DNA from: Athripsodes cinereus
Lineage: Eukaryota > Arthropoda > Insecta > Trichoptera > Leptoceridae
Assembly: GCA_947579605.1 (NCBI GenBank)
Contig: OX388307.1
Span: 12,997,237 to 13,061,236, forward strand
Length of the DNA: 64,000 bases
Direction: 5' to 3'
The stretch's first letter is position 1. Each line of letters begins with the position of its first letter. The translations under genes were made by a program, and so were the position numbers. Below the pieces are notes generated by a model. That model saw only the letters and a program-made list of their open reading frames with translations. It ran no database searches and was not told the DNA's origin. Below, one piece after another: positions 32,766 through 46,430 of this stretch.

Positions 32766-35544
32766 GAGGAAGACTCGCATGGCTACCTCTACTATGAGAG
32801 ATGATATAGATAGAATGTACAGTTCTATTTGAAGAAATAATGCACAAACATATTTGTCGAGTTTTACGATGTCTCAGCCTACACTACAAGGGATTCGGTG
32901 TGAGTGTTAGAGGACGGAAAGAACTCTTAAGTGAGTCAAACTATTTTGTTCCAAAATTTTGTTAAGAAAGTCTTATGTAAAATGTAAGTATGATTACTTA
33001 AATATTTCATATTACTTACACATTATTATCAAAACAAAATGTATTATAACTTGGTTTCTACGTGAAATATGAAAACCGCTGTATGAAGGTTTATTAACAC
33101 CTAATGATAAACGTGTACATTTTTAATAGTGAAATCTGTTTGTGAGATACATACTTTCTCTCGAAAGATTTGCGTTTGTTTCTCACCTTCATGATGAAGT
33201 ATTATGTAGTATATCTAGAATTTATAATGTAAGAAGTATCTCTAGAAATCAAATTAAATGAAATGTCCTTTTTGTAGAACGTTCGAAACCGAGCGATATC
33301 GTTTGAAATTCTAAAATATTTTACGTCGATCTATGGTAACTAAAATGATTTATGGCACCACCAAATAAAACTTTGTTTATGATTATGAGATTAAAGATTC
33401 GTATCTCATTCGGGTACCTAACTTAGCTTAATATTGTCATTGATCAAATTCCACTGCTATTTTACTACATTTTGTATAAGTTATTGCTTAGTGTGAGGAT
33501 GATTGTGGTGTATTTGGATTTGTCAAACATCCAGATTCATATCATTCATCTATCTCATCACGGCATTCTTTACAAGTGGAGTAAAAATGGTACACTTAGA
33601 AATTCACTACTGAATGATGTTAAATGTCTGACACCTGATGGTTCATTTTAAAAGAAAATAATTCTCGGCTTAGCGTATCACAAAGTGTTAAAATAATATT
33701 AACTTTGACAAGACGCAAAAGAAGACGAATGTAATTTATTATGGTAATAGAAATGTAAATAATAATAACAAAACAACAAAGTGAAGAAGAAGAAGAACGG
33801 TCGTGGTGTGACGTAGATATGTATGTATCTACATATACGAAGTAGTAAGGTGCCAGTTGTATGATATATTGCGATATCGGGCATTATAAAAGTTATTATG
33901 TAGATAGATATAATAATATAATGTATGAGGAGTTGAGGACTCACTTACGTAAGAACATCATAATAATAATTAGGTAAGTATACTTATTTATATACATATC
34001 TATTATATAATGTGAAATATTTAAATAATAATTATTATCATTAAAATACACGTGCCTCGCTGTATGTATGTATGTATGTTGGTACTATGTAAGTATAATA
34101 AAATATTATTAAAGTATGGTGCATTGTACATATTATAATATCATTGTTTGTAGGAATGTAAAGGCTGAGAAAAATGTAATTAGTTTTTAGAATTTCCATA
34201 AAAGGCTTAAACTTCAATATTAGTCTAAGCAAAAACTAGTAGGTACATAGAAAATAAGTAACTAAAGAGTTGATGGACATTAACAGTTGTATGTAATTTA
34301 AGGATGTACATATTTTGTCAGGGAATTCCTTCAAACGAACCTTGAGCCTTTCCTTTGAAAAATTTGCATGACGAGTATAGATGACACAGGAACTGACATT
34401 CCTGTAACATCCATGGGTGATGCAAGGTCAGCCCTTAATGTGTGCTGATTACCCTAAACCTAGGAGATGCCGTGATGGTATCTAAAGAGGAAAGACAGAG
34501 GTCATCTGGTAAGTATCATTATTGAATTTAACGAAATGGAATCGACTCCGAAATAATATAAATACCAATTAATTTCGATAAGTTTCTAAAATTTTCTACC
34601 ATACCTTCCTAAAAAAATGCTTGTTATCATCTTGCAGATATTTTTCATGCTGTTTGATGCATTTGTTGTATTTATCAAAATATAAAATTGGCAACTGTGA
34701 TATTATCACAAAAGTGGTAGTGTGATTGAAGCGATCAATATCACTCAGTATAAGCGTAGGGTAAATGTTGCATAAAATGTTGAATGAATCAAGGAAATGT
34801 GACATAAAGAAAGAGCAGTCACATCAGTATAGACAGCATCCTGTCGCATAGAGCCAATAATAATAATAATAATATTGATGTAGGTATATTTTGTACCCAC
34901 CCCAGGACAAAACAAATATTTTTTCATACATTTAATATCCTAGTTTATGATCTTGATATATTCGAAATGACCGTAGCTGTCGACACAAATGATATAATAA
35001 ATTGCCCTTAATCTTGCCACATTCTTTTTATATGATTATTATTTGTAGTGAAAACACATATTTTCGCACTAGGATAAATCAAATCTTCAATATGTGCGCT
35101 GTTGGTAGTCGAATTATAAATTTTGTCCTGACAACAATATTGTTCTACGGCTTCTATGAATCACTTTAAATTATTATGATTACGAGTACGATAGAAAATT
35201 GCCGATTATAGAATTTTACTTAGGAAACACCCTCTTGTATCAAATTTTGTGAAGTATCACGGAAGCAAATGTACAGTGAGTTTATTGATTTTATAAATGG
35301 TTATTATATGATATAATGATAAAAGCTTTCCAAATTTTTGAATGCTGTGTTATAGATTTCAATGTTGATCAAAATCAAATATCTCGATTCTTCACATTAA
35401 AATTCATATTAAAAGACTTTAAATTGTATAAAATCAAAGCTATTTCCTGCAAGGATTTAGAAAGTGAATATATAACCATCCAACTTCAGCAAACATAAAT
35501 TTTGCTTTTTGTATTATATTGGTTTAATATTTACCTAATTTATA
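32766..35544. other. Intergenic with small microsatellites
   Basis: AT-rich. Contains a short (TGTA)n at 34,062-34,079 and (TAA)n at 34,857-34,874. Frames of 60-81 codons carry no motifs and are mostly antisense to simple repeats. Confidence 0.45.
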
Positions 35545-35941
35545 AGGGTTGATTGGAAGAGATTGCTTAGGCAATAATATTGTTCCGTATGAAAGACCAT
35601 AAAGCCATTGATATTTATATATCCCGTGGAGCACCCGTTAAAGAATTCGTCTCTCACACTTCTCCGTAAGTTTTCGAGTGTCCTGTAAAAGGCAAGTGTG
35701 CGAAAAAATTAAGAAATTTTACATCTTGAGTTCGGCGATGAGGTTTGTCACCCATCCTGAATGCCTTGGTTTTGTGTTGGCACGGAGAGGACGGCTTGCA
35801 TGTTTGTTATTTGCAGCTGGTCTGCTGGCTGTCCCACTGGTTAGATATGTCTTGATAGTGCAGTATAGTATAAATGATATTTTCTATGCTAATTTGTATT
35901 ATTGTAAACAATGTACAGTGAAGAATAAAATAAATAAATAA
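35545..35941 (+). repeat. Family L long form, most complete copy
   Basis: Starts GGGTTGATTGGAAGAGATTG and runs through 'cccgtggagcacccgttaaa', 'gagtgtcctgtaaaaggcaa', 'ggcgatgaggtttgtcaccc', 'gcagctggtctgctggctgt' and 'caatgtacagtgaagaa' to an (AATA)n tail at 35,925-35,945. Five other loci in the window match parts of it. The A-rich tail and variable 5' ends indicate a retroposon. The 87-codon frame inside is not conserved between copies. Confidence 0.75.
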
Positions 35942-35945
35942 ATAT

Positions 35946-36480
35946 AGTAGTAGAGCAAAATTTATGTACTTGTGTTTCTTATCCCAAATAAAAATGCTTG
36001 TACTTGCGTTCAATTAATATTCTTGTACGTAGGTATATAAATATAAATAATATCTATTACTTTAAGCAATGTATTTTCAAAAAAAAAAATAGTAAAAACA
36101 TAGAAAAATTTCTTTGATAACAATTTTTTTTTAATTTAAAAACAATTTGTGTCTCTGGATATGAATTTTGTTTTCAGAACCATCGTTTAATTTGTTGTAC
36201 CTAGTTCTTATATCTTATATGAAAACATTCAGTACCTACCGTCTTCAGAGTAAGATGGTAAATTTGTATTTTGATTTGTAAATTACCTATAAATTCTACA
36301 AAATAATTATTTTGTTGATTTAAAGGCATTGATTTTCACGTCGTTGTTATTAAAATTTACACTGTAGCTAGAACAGCGGCCCATAAGCCAAAATGACGTT
36401 TTGATAAACGGTTATTTCAAATTTTCAAATTTGCCTTTTTCAACATCATTTACATAACTGACTAGTTAAAATATTATAAA
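35946..36480. other. Intergenic, nothing recognised
   Basis: AT-rich; no frame or repeat noticed. Confidence 0.4.
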
Positions 36481-36620
36481 TACAATGTGGATTGAAGGCT
36501 TTCATGGCGATCTTCACTATCTGGTTGTTGTTTTTCGGGTTTACCATGTCTAGTTTTATTTTGTCGACGTTTCGGTGCACTTGCTGGCCCCATCTTCAGG
36601 ATTTGAATGAGTGATGAGTG
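36481..36620 (-). other. Hammerhead-like core, probable Penelope-like element remnant
   Basis: Minus reads CTGAAGA (36,593-36,599), an imperfect stem-loop GGGGC...GCACC, then GAAACGTC (36,566-36,573), GACAAAATAAAAC and on to 36,481. CUGAnGA - stem II - GAAAC-GUC with an almost loopless stem III is the minimal hammerhead layout reported for Penelope-like retroelements. No RT/GIY-YIG coding sequence is nearby. The 116-codon minus frame 36,474-36,824 runs through it and is not considered coding. Confidence 0.45.
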
Positions 36621-36829
36621 TGAGTTTGTTCTAATGTATGAAATGTAGTGGTTAGAATAGCAGCAAACGAACGCATGACAGAAGACAGACCCCCAGAAAG
36701 ACGACCTAAATGATGAAGGGATGGCTGGGCATCCACCTTCCAGGAGCAGGCTCCGAGAATCACAGGACATAGTCCTAACTGAAACAGAAGATGAAGAGAA
36801 GAGAATATTTTTCTTTTTAATCAAATTAG

Positions 36830-39700
36830 TTTATATACGGGTTTCTATCCCTAATTTTACTAAAAAACGATAAAGTTATTTAGATGAGATTTCACTCTTT
36901 AGAATAGTCATGTGACGAAAATGATTTCACTGTAAATCAGAACTGAAATTCCTTCCAATTTAGATGAATCTTTCAAGAAATTAATATTAATGCATAACTC
37001 ATCAAGACATCTCAATAAAACATTGCAAAGCCATAGACTAGATTCAGGAAAAATCATTTCCACATTCTCCGAAAAAGGCTGAATGAGTCCGTGGGGCCTT
37101 GTTCTTGCTGGCGCCTCAATTATCCCTGAGATAACAAGATACACCCAACTGACAAAACATAAACACAAGTATGAGATTAAACGATATAAGTAATAGTATA
37201 TTATTACGAAGGATTGAAAGGTTTAATTACATATTGTAGATACAATGTATTATGATTTTGTTATATAACTATTATTATCTTTAGACAGCCACGCAGAATG
37301 GCACAATTACGGATTTTACTATATAACATATGGTATTGAGTTTTTTTTGATGTTTTGTTTCGTAATTATATTATTTGTAGAAAATCTAAAGAAGATATAA
37401 AAGCTTTTTATTTCTATATTATTTTGTTTTATTCCTTATTTTGAATTAGTTACTTTCCTAAATGAAATCTACATACCTACCGAGTAGTAGGTAGGTATAT
37501 TGAGTTTACTTATGTCACTAGTACATTTTGATTTCATGATGAAAAATTTTAACATTTTTCAAATGTAGGATTTGAGACGTTATTTTTGTTTGAATGAAAT
37601 ACATGAACATTTTTACGTAAATTTTTTGTATAGAAAATTCTCTATGTACAAATACAAAGGCTATAATTTTAGGCAGGAGTGTTTTTTGTACTTAAATTTG
37701 AAAAGCCCGAGTATATAAAGTGCATTCACAGACTACTCACTCCAAAGAAACATCGCGATATTAAAAAAAAACGTAGATCTGTTTTTAATATTGAAGATAT
37801 AATAAGGTTGAAATATAAAAAAGGGATTGTGGAATTCTATATATGTTTTAGGTATGAAAAATTTAGAAGAATGCGAGTATTATCAACATACAAATATGTA
37901 GCTGAATATCTCGGTAAATAAAACTAATGTCTTCACAAACAGGTAAAATAATAGACTGCGTGAAACTCTTAAATGTCAAATTCAGTTATTCAATGTATTA
38001 AAAAATAATTTTACGATTGTTACGAAAGTAAAAACACAGTAAAAATGTATGGGCTATTATCTTCCGGAGATTCACGCAGAACTATTGTAATAAGTACCCA
38101 TAATATTATATTGGGTATACTTGTATTATTGATATAATTTATTCAATTGTTGGATTGATGATTCAATAAAGTGCTTAGTCATTGTTTTACTCTTATGTGA
38201 ATAAACAATAAACAAATCTTATTCTTCTCTGAGTACTTAAGTCTTTCGTAGGTTCATTCGTAATACAACTTCAAAGAGATTAATGACCGATTTCACAGTG
38301 TTGGGGGACTTTCTTTTCCAATTTTTATTCCAATTTTATTTCCAATATATATATTCGTATATTACTTGAATTTTGTTTATTGATATTAGCATAATAATAT
38401 TATGACAATTAAAATAATGTTAGCATAATAATATTATGACAACACAACTCGTGAATCTTTTAGCATTCAAATAAGAAAACTATCTATTTCTAATACTATG
38501 TATGTAGAGATAATCTATAATTATGTGGAGGTAATGGAAAGCATATTCATTCATTTAGGTTCGTTTATTGACTGATAAGTTTGGAACATCGAAAGGGTGC
38601 CAAAGCAAATGACATACATAAATAGATTATCAGTAGGTAGCTACATGGCAGTGACTTATCATATATATCCTACAACGCTACACCTACATAACATTAAATT
38701 TACAAATTTTAAAGTTCTTCAAAATAAACTTCCAAGTGAACCAGATAAAAAAAAAATCATAGCAATATTCTTTTGGTGATATGAGATATGTGCGGAGCAT
38801 CTTCATGAAAAGTAAAAACTTTAATTGGTGTTTAATCACTGTAAATAAAGAAATACGTTTAGTTAAACCATAAAAAAACTGATTTGTTTTGTATAACATA
38901 ATATCTACAAGTACTTAATATATGAGAGAAAATAATTGAATTGTTTAATACATTTTCATGTCATATATTTTGTACATGGGAATATTTTTATTGTATATTT
39001 TTGATGAGCGTACGAAATTTAATGTTTCTTATTGGACGGAAAATAATAATATGTGCATTGTTGTCTTTTTTATGTTCAAACATTGAATCGTTTGATATGC
39101 GAGTGTAATTCAAGATAGTAAAGCATGTAAAAATGTAGATATCTATAGAAAATGGTAATAGAAAAAATAAAATATGTGTGTGTACATAAATTTAGTGGCT
39201 TGGCGCTCCTGTTTTATGATATAAATGCTTTATATCGCAATACAATTGCGTCTTATGGTTTACGTTTACATAAAATTTCTCATCTCCCGTCTTACATATA
39301 TATAACACAAAGTGGAAATCTTATATCCAATTACTTGGGGAATGTAAGTAGATATCTATTTTATATTTTTGTAACGTTGTACTTATAAACATTCTCTTCT
39401 TGTTTATTTTAAGATCTTTTTAATAAACAAGATGTTACATGTAAGATAAGTTTCAATAAACATATGACTATTAAGTATGTATCTACATTCATTTCGGGAA
39501 AATGTATGTAAAATATACTTGCAAATCGCTTCTTGGGCTGTAGGCTATTTTAAAAGTTATTATCAGCACAATGATAAACATATTTTTTACATTCTAAATA
39601 TTGCGAGTATGGACTCAATATGAATAATCTGAACCATCTTTTCCGTGGTTCTCCAATATAGGATGTACGTGCTTATACGTCTATGTTGCAGTCATTTCGA
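36830..39700. other. Intergenic, no gene called
   Basis: AT-rich. An 80-codon + frame (37,679-37,921) is Lys/Arg/Tyr-rich with an ATG at 37,679 and no known motif; it could be part of an unrecognised gene or chance. A ~36-bp tandem duplication (core 'agcataataatattatgac') lies at 38,388-38,442. Confidence 0.4.
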
Positions 39701-42559
39701 AATATCCGGAATTTTAATAGATTTTGATTGAAACGTCTATGTAAATATTTTTGACAGGTCTACCACGAAATAAAGATATTATGAAAATACATGAAAGTTC
39801 AGTCTTGATTTTTCAATTAAATTGGTATTTTTATCGAAACGTTTATGTGAATAATTTTGATAGATCTACCATGAAGTGATCACTTTATACCTTTGACAGT
39901 TCAATCATGAGTGACGATTATTATATGAGTATTTTGATAGTCTTTGATCAAAACATTTAGATTAATATTTTTGACAAGCCTACCATAGAGTGATCAAATA
40001 ATGAATACGTTTGACAGTTCAATCATAAATGACGATTATATGAGTATTTTGATAGATTTTGATCGAAACGTCTAAGTAAATATTTTAGACAGGTCTACCA
40101 CGAAGTGATGATTTTATGAATGCGTTTGACAGTTATGCCATGTTTTGTCGATTATGTGGGTATTTTGATACATTTTGTTCGAAACGATTGAGAATTTTTT
40201 TTGACAGGTCTACCATGAAGTGATGATTTTATGAATACGTTTGACAGTTCAGCCGTGATTTGTCGATTATACGGGTTTTTTGATACATTTTGTTCGAAAT
40301 GATTGATATATTTTTTTTGACAGGTCTGCCATGAAGTGATGATTATAGGAATATGTTTGACAGTTCAGCCTTGTTTTGTCGATTATATGGGTATTTGGAT
40401 AGATTTTCACCGAAATATTTATGTGAATTTTTTGACAGGTCTTCCATGAAGTGATGATTTTATGATTACGTTCGACAGTTCAGCCTTGTTTTGTCGATTT
40501 TGTGGGTATTTTGATACATTTTGTTCGAAACGATTGCGATTTTTTTTTGACAAGTCTACCATGAAGTGATGATTTTTTGAATACGTTTGACAATTCAGCC
40601 TAGTTTTGTCGATTATAAGGGTATTTGGGGAGATTTTCACCAGAATGATTATGTGGATATTTTTGACAGGTCTACCATGAAGAGATGATTTTATTAATTC
40701 GTTTGACTGTCCAGCCTTGTTTTGTCGATTATATGGGTATTTGGATAGATTTTCACCGAAATATTTATGTGAATTTTTTTGACAGGTCTTCCATGATGTG
40801 ATGATTTTATGAATATGTTTGAATGTTCAGCCTTGTTTTGTCGATTATATGGGTATTTTGATAGATTTTTATCGAAACGAGTTTGTGAATTTTTTTGACA
40901 GGTCTTCCATGAAGTGATGATTTTATGAATACGTTTGACAGTTCAGCCTTGTTTTGTCGATTATATGGGTATTTGGATAGATTTTCACCGAAATGATTAT
41001 GTGAATATTTTTGACAGGTCTACTATGAAGCGATGATTTGATGAATATGTTTGACAGTTCAGCCTTGTTTAGTCGATTATGTGGGTATTTTGATACATTT
41101 TCTTCGAAACGAAATTGAGAATTTTTTTTGACAGGTCTACCATGATGTGATGATTTTATGAATACGTTTGACTGTTCAGCCTTGTTTTGTCGATTATATG
41201 GGTATTTTGATAGATTTTTATCGAAACGATTATGTGAATTTTTTTGACAGGTCTTCCATGAAGTTAGTGATGATTTTATGATTACGTTTGACAGTTCAGC
41301 CTTGTTTTGTCGATTATATGGGTATTTGGATAGATTTTCACCGAAATGATTATGTGAATATTTTTGACAGGTCTACCACGAAGTGATGATTTTTTGAATA
41401 TGTTTGACAGTTCAGCCTTGTTTTGTTGATAACGTGGGTATTTTGATACATTTTCTTCGCAACGATTGAGAATTTTTTTTTGACAGGTGTACATTGATGT
41501 GATGATTTTATGAATACGTTTGACAGTTCAGCCTTGTTTTGTTGATTATATGGGTATTTGGATACATTTTTACCCAAATATTTATGTGAATTTTTTTGAC
41601 AGGTCTTCCATGAAGTGATGATTTTATGAATACGTTTGACAGTTCAGCCTTGTTTTGTCAATTATGTGGGTATTTTGATACATTTTCTTCGCAACGATTG
41701 AGAATTTTTTTTGACAGGTGTACATTGATGTGATGATTTTATGAATACGTTTGACAGTTCAGCCTTGTTTTGTCAATTATGTGGGTAGTTTGATACATTT
41801 TCTTCGCAACGATTGAGATTTTTTTTTGACAGGTCTACCATGAAGTTATGATTTTATGAATACGTTTGACAGCCTTGATTTGTCGATTATAAGGGTATTT
41901 GGGTACATTTTCACCGGAATGTTCATGTGAATTTTTTTGACAAGGCTACCTCGAAGTGATGATTTTTGAATACGTTTGACAGTTCTGCCTTGTTTTATCG
42001 ATTACATATTAGGATATTTGGGTAGATTTTCACCGATATGTTGATGTGAATATTTTTGACAGGTCTACCACGAAGTGATGATTTTGACTGTTCAGCCTTG
42101 TTTCATCGATTATACGGGTTTTTTGATACATTTTGTTCGAAACGATTGCGATTTTTTTTGACAAGTCTACCATGAAGTGATGATTTTATGAATACGTTTG
42201 ACTGTTCAGCCTTGTTTTGCTGATTATATGGATATTTTGATCGAAACGATTATGTGAATATTTTTTACAGGTCTTCCATGAAGTGATGATTTTATGAATA
42301 CGTTTGAAAGTTCAGCCTTGTTTTTTCGATTATGTGGGTATTTTGATACATTTTATTCGAAACGATTATGTGAATATTTTTGACAGGTCTACCATGAAGT
42401 GATGATTTTATTAATTCGTTTGACAGTCCAGCCTTGTTTTGTCGATCATATGGGTATTTGGATAAATTTTCACCGAAATACTTATGTGAATTTTTTTGAC
42501 AGGTCTTCCATGAAGTGATGATTTTATGAATACGTTTGACAGTTCAGCCGTGATTTGTC

Positions 42560-45500
42560 AATTATACAGGTTTTTGATACATTTTGTTCGAAATGATTGA
42601 TATATTTTTTTGACAGGTCTACCATGAAGTGATGATTATAGGAATACGTTTTACTGTTCAGCCTTGTTTTGTCAATTATATGGGTATTTGGGTAGATTTT
42701 CACCGGAATGTTCATTTTAATTTTTTTGTCAGGTCGACCATGAAGTGATGATTTTTTGAATATGTTTGACAGTTCAGCCTTGTTTTGTCAATTATATGGG
42801 TATTTGGATAGATTTTCACCGAAATGTTTATGTGAATATATTTGACAGGTCTTCCATGAAGTGATGATTTTATGAATACGTTTGACTGTTCAGCCTTGTT
42901 TTGTCGATTACATGGGTATTTTGATAGATTTTGATCGAAACGATTATGTGAATATTTTTGACAGGTCTACCATGAAGTGATGATTTTATTAATTCGTTTG
43001 ACTGTCCAGCCTTGTTTTGTCCATTATATGGGTTTTTGGATAGATTTTCACCGAAATATTTATGTGAATTTTTTTGACAGGTCGACCATGAAGTGATGAT
43101 TTTATGAATACGTTTGACAGTTCAGCCTTGTTTTCTCAATTTTGTGGGTATTTTGATACATTTTGTTCGAAACGATTGCGATTTTTTTTGAAAAGTCTAC
43201 CATGAAGTGATGTTTTTTTGAATATGTTTGACAGTTTAGCCTTGTTTTGTAGATTATACGGGTTTTTTGATACATTTTGTTTGAAACGATTGAGTTATTT
43301 TTTTTGACAGGTCTACCATGAAGTGATGATTTTACAAATACGTTTGACAATTCAGCCTAGTTTTATCGATTATAAGGGTATTTGGGTAGATTTTCACCGA
43401 TATGTTGATGTGAATATTTTTGACAGGTCTACCACGAAGTGATGATTTTATGAATACGTTTGACAGTTCAGCCTTGTTTAGTCGATTATGTGGGTATTTT
43501 GATACATTTTGTTTCGAAACGATTGAGAATTTTTTTTGACAGGTCTACCATGAAGTGATGATTTTATGAATACGTTTGACAGTTCAGCCGTGATTTGTCG
43601 ATTATACGGCTTTTTTGATACATTTTGTTCGAAATGATTGATATATTTTTTTGACAGGTCAACCATAAAGTGATGATTATAGGAATACGTTTGACTGTTC
43701 AGCCTTGTTTTTTCAATTATATTTATGAGTATTTGGGTAGATTTTCACCGGAATGTTCATTTTAATTTTTTTGACAGGTAGACCTTGAAGTGATGATTTT
43801 ATGAATACGTTTGACAGTTCAGCATTGTTTTGTCGATTATACGGGTTTTTTGATACATTTTGTTCGAAACGATTGAGATTTTTTTTTGACAGGTCTACCA
43901 TGAAGTGATGATTTTACGAATACGTTTGACAGTTCAGCCTTGTTTTGTCGATTATATGGGTATTTGGATAGATTTTCACCGAAATGTTTATGTGAATATT
44001 TGACAGGTCTTCCATGAAGTGATGATTTTATGAATACGTTTGACTGTTCAGCCTTGTTTTGTCGATTACATGGGTATTTTGATAGATTTTGATCGAAACG
44101 TTTATGTGAATATTTTTGAAAGGTCTACCATGAAGTGATGATTTTATGAATACGTTTGACAGTTCAGCATTGTTTTGTCGATTATACGGGTTTTTTGATA
44201 CATTTTGTTCGAAACGATTGAGATTTTTTTTTGACAGGTCTACCATGAAGTGATGATTTTACGAATACGTTTGACAGTTCAGCCTTGTTTTGTCGATTAT
44301 ATGGGTATTTGGATAGATTTTCACCGAAATGTTTATGTGAATATTTGACAGGTCTTCCATGAAGTGATGATTTCATGAATACGTTTGACTGTTCAGCCTT
44401 GTTTTGTCGATTACATGGGTATTTTGATAGATTTTGATCGAAACGATTATGTGAATATTTTTGAAAGGTCTACCATGAAGTGATGATTTTATGAATACGT
44501 TTGAGAGTTCAGCCGTGATTTGTCAATTATACAGGTTTTTGATACATTTTATTCGAAATGATTGATATATTTTTTTGACAGGTCTACCATGAAGTGATGA
44601 TTATAGGAATACGTTTTACTGTTCAGCCTTGTTTTGTCAATTATATGGGTATTTGGGTAGATTTTCACCGGAATGTTCATTTTAATGTCAGGTCGACCAT
44701 GAAGTGATGATTTTTTGAATATGTTTGACAGTTCAGCCTTGTTTTGTCAATTATATGGGTATTTGGATAGATTTTCACCGAAATGTTTATGTGAATATAT
44801 TTGACAGGTCTTCCATGAAGTGATGATTTTATGAATACGTTTGACTGTTCAGCCTTGTTTTGTCGATTACATGGGTATTTTGATAGATTTTGATCGAAAC
44901 GATTATGTGAATATTTTTGACAGGTCTACCATGAAGTGATGATTTTATTAATTCGTTTGACTGTCCAGCCTTGTTTTGTCCATTATATGGGTTTTTGGAT
45001 AGATTTTCACCGAAATATTTATGTGAATTTTTTTGACAGGTCGACCATGAAGTGATGATTTTATGAATACGTTTGACAGTTCAGCCTTGTTTTCTCAATT
45101 TTGTGGGTATTTTGATACATTTTGTTCGAAACGATTGCGATTTTTTTTGAAAAGTCTACCATGAAGTGATGTTTTTTTGAATATGTTTGACAGTTTAGCC
45201 TTGTTTTGTAGATTATACGGGTTTTTTGATACATTTTGTTTGAAACGATTGAGTTATTTTTTTTGACAGGTCTACCATGAAGTGATGATTTTACAAATAC
45301 GTTTGACAATTCAGCCTAGTTTTATCGATTATAAGGGTATTTGGGTAGATTTTCACCGATATGTTGATGTGAATATTTTTGACAGGTCTACCACGAAGTG
45401 ATGATTTTATGAATACGTTTGACAGTTCAGCCTTGTTTAGTCGATTATGTGGGTATTTTGATACATTTTGTTTCGAAACGATTGAGAATTTTTTTTGACA

Positions 45501-46430
45501 GGTCTACCATGAAGTGATGATTTTATGAATACGTTTGACAGTTCAGCCGTGATTTGTCGATTATACGGCTTTTTTGATACATTTTGTTCGAAATGATTGA
45601 TATATTTTTTTGACAGGTCAACCATAAAGTGATGATTATAGGAATACGTTTGACTGTTCAGCCTTGTTTTTTCAATTATATTTATGAGTATTTGGGTAGA
45701 TTTTCACCGGAATGTTCATTTTAATTTTTTTGACAGGTAGACCTTGAAGTGATGATTGTTTTCTCAATTTTGTGGGTATTTTGATACATTTTGTTCGAAA
45801 CGATTGCGATTTTTTTTGAAAAGTCTACCATGAAGTGATGATTTTTTGAATATGTTTGACAGTTTAGCCTTGTTTTGTAGATTATACGGGTTTTTTGATA
45901 CATTTTGTTTGAAACGATTTAGTTATTTTTTTTGACAGGTCTACCATGAAGTGATGATTTTACAAATACGTTTGACAGTTCAGCCTAGTTTTATCGATTA
46001 TTAGGGTATATGGGTAGATTTTCACCGATATGTTGATGTGAATATTTTTGACAGGTCTACCACGAAGTGATGATTTTATGAATACGTTTGACAGTTCAGC
46101 CTTGTTTAGTCGATTATGTGGGTATTTTGATACATTTTGTTTCGAAACGATTGAGAATTTTTTTTGACAGGTCTACCATGAAGTGATGATTTTATGAATA
46201 CGTTTGACAGTTCAGCCGTGATTTGTCGATTATACGGGTTTTTTGATACATTTTGTTCGAAATGATTGATATATTTTTTTGACAGGTCTACCATGAAGTG
46301 ATGATTATAGGAATACGTTTGACTGTTCAGCCTTGTTTTGTCAATTATATGAGTATTTGGGTAGATTTTCACCGGAATGTTCATTTTAATTTTTTTGACA
46401 GGTAGACCTTGAAGTGATGATTTTATGAAT
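42560..46430. repeat. Higher-order repeat zone in the satellite
   Basis: 42,729-43,797 recurs nearly letter for letter at 44,688-45,757 (offset 1,959 bp). Upstream, the similarity extends to about 42,540/44,508 with a short deletion. A sub-segment of about 668 bp (43,131-43,797) appears again at 45,090-45,757 and at 45,759-46,426 (offset 669 bp). The join at 45,757 falls inside a monomer ('gatgat|tgttttctc'). This indicates recent unequal exchange over blocks of 6-17 monomers. Confidence 0.85.

Noticed and set aside
36474..36824. 116-codon minus frame
   Set aside because: It overlaps the hammerhead-like remnant and has no recognisable domain; composition is Ser/Arg/Lys-rich with no homologous copy seen.
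37679..37921. 80-codon Lys/Tyr-rich + frame as a host exon
   Set aside because: No known motif, no neighbouring exon or clear splice sites; its length is expected by chance in 64 kb.
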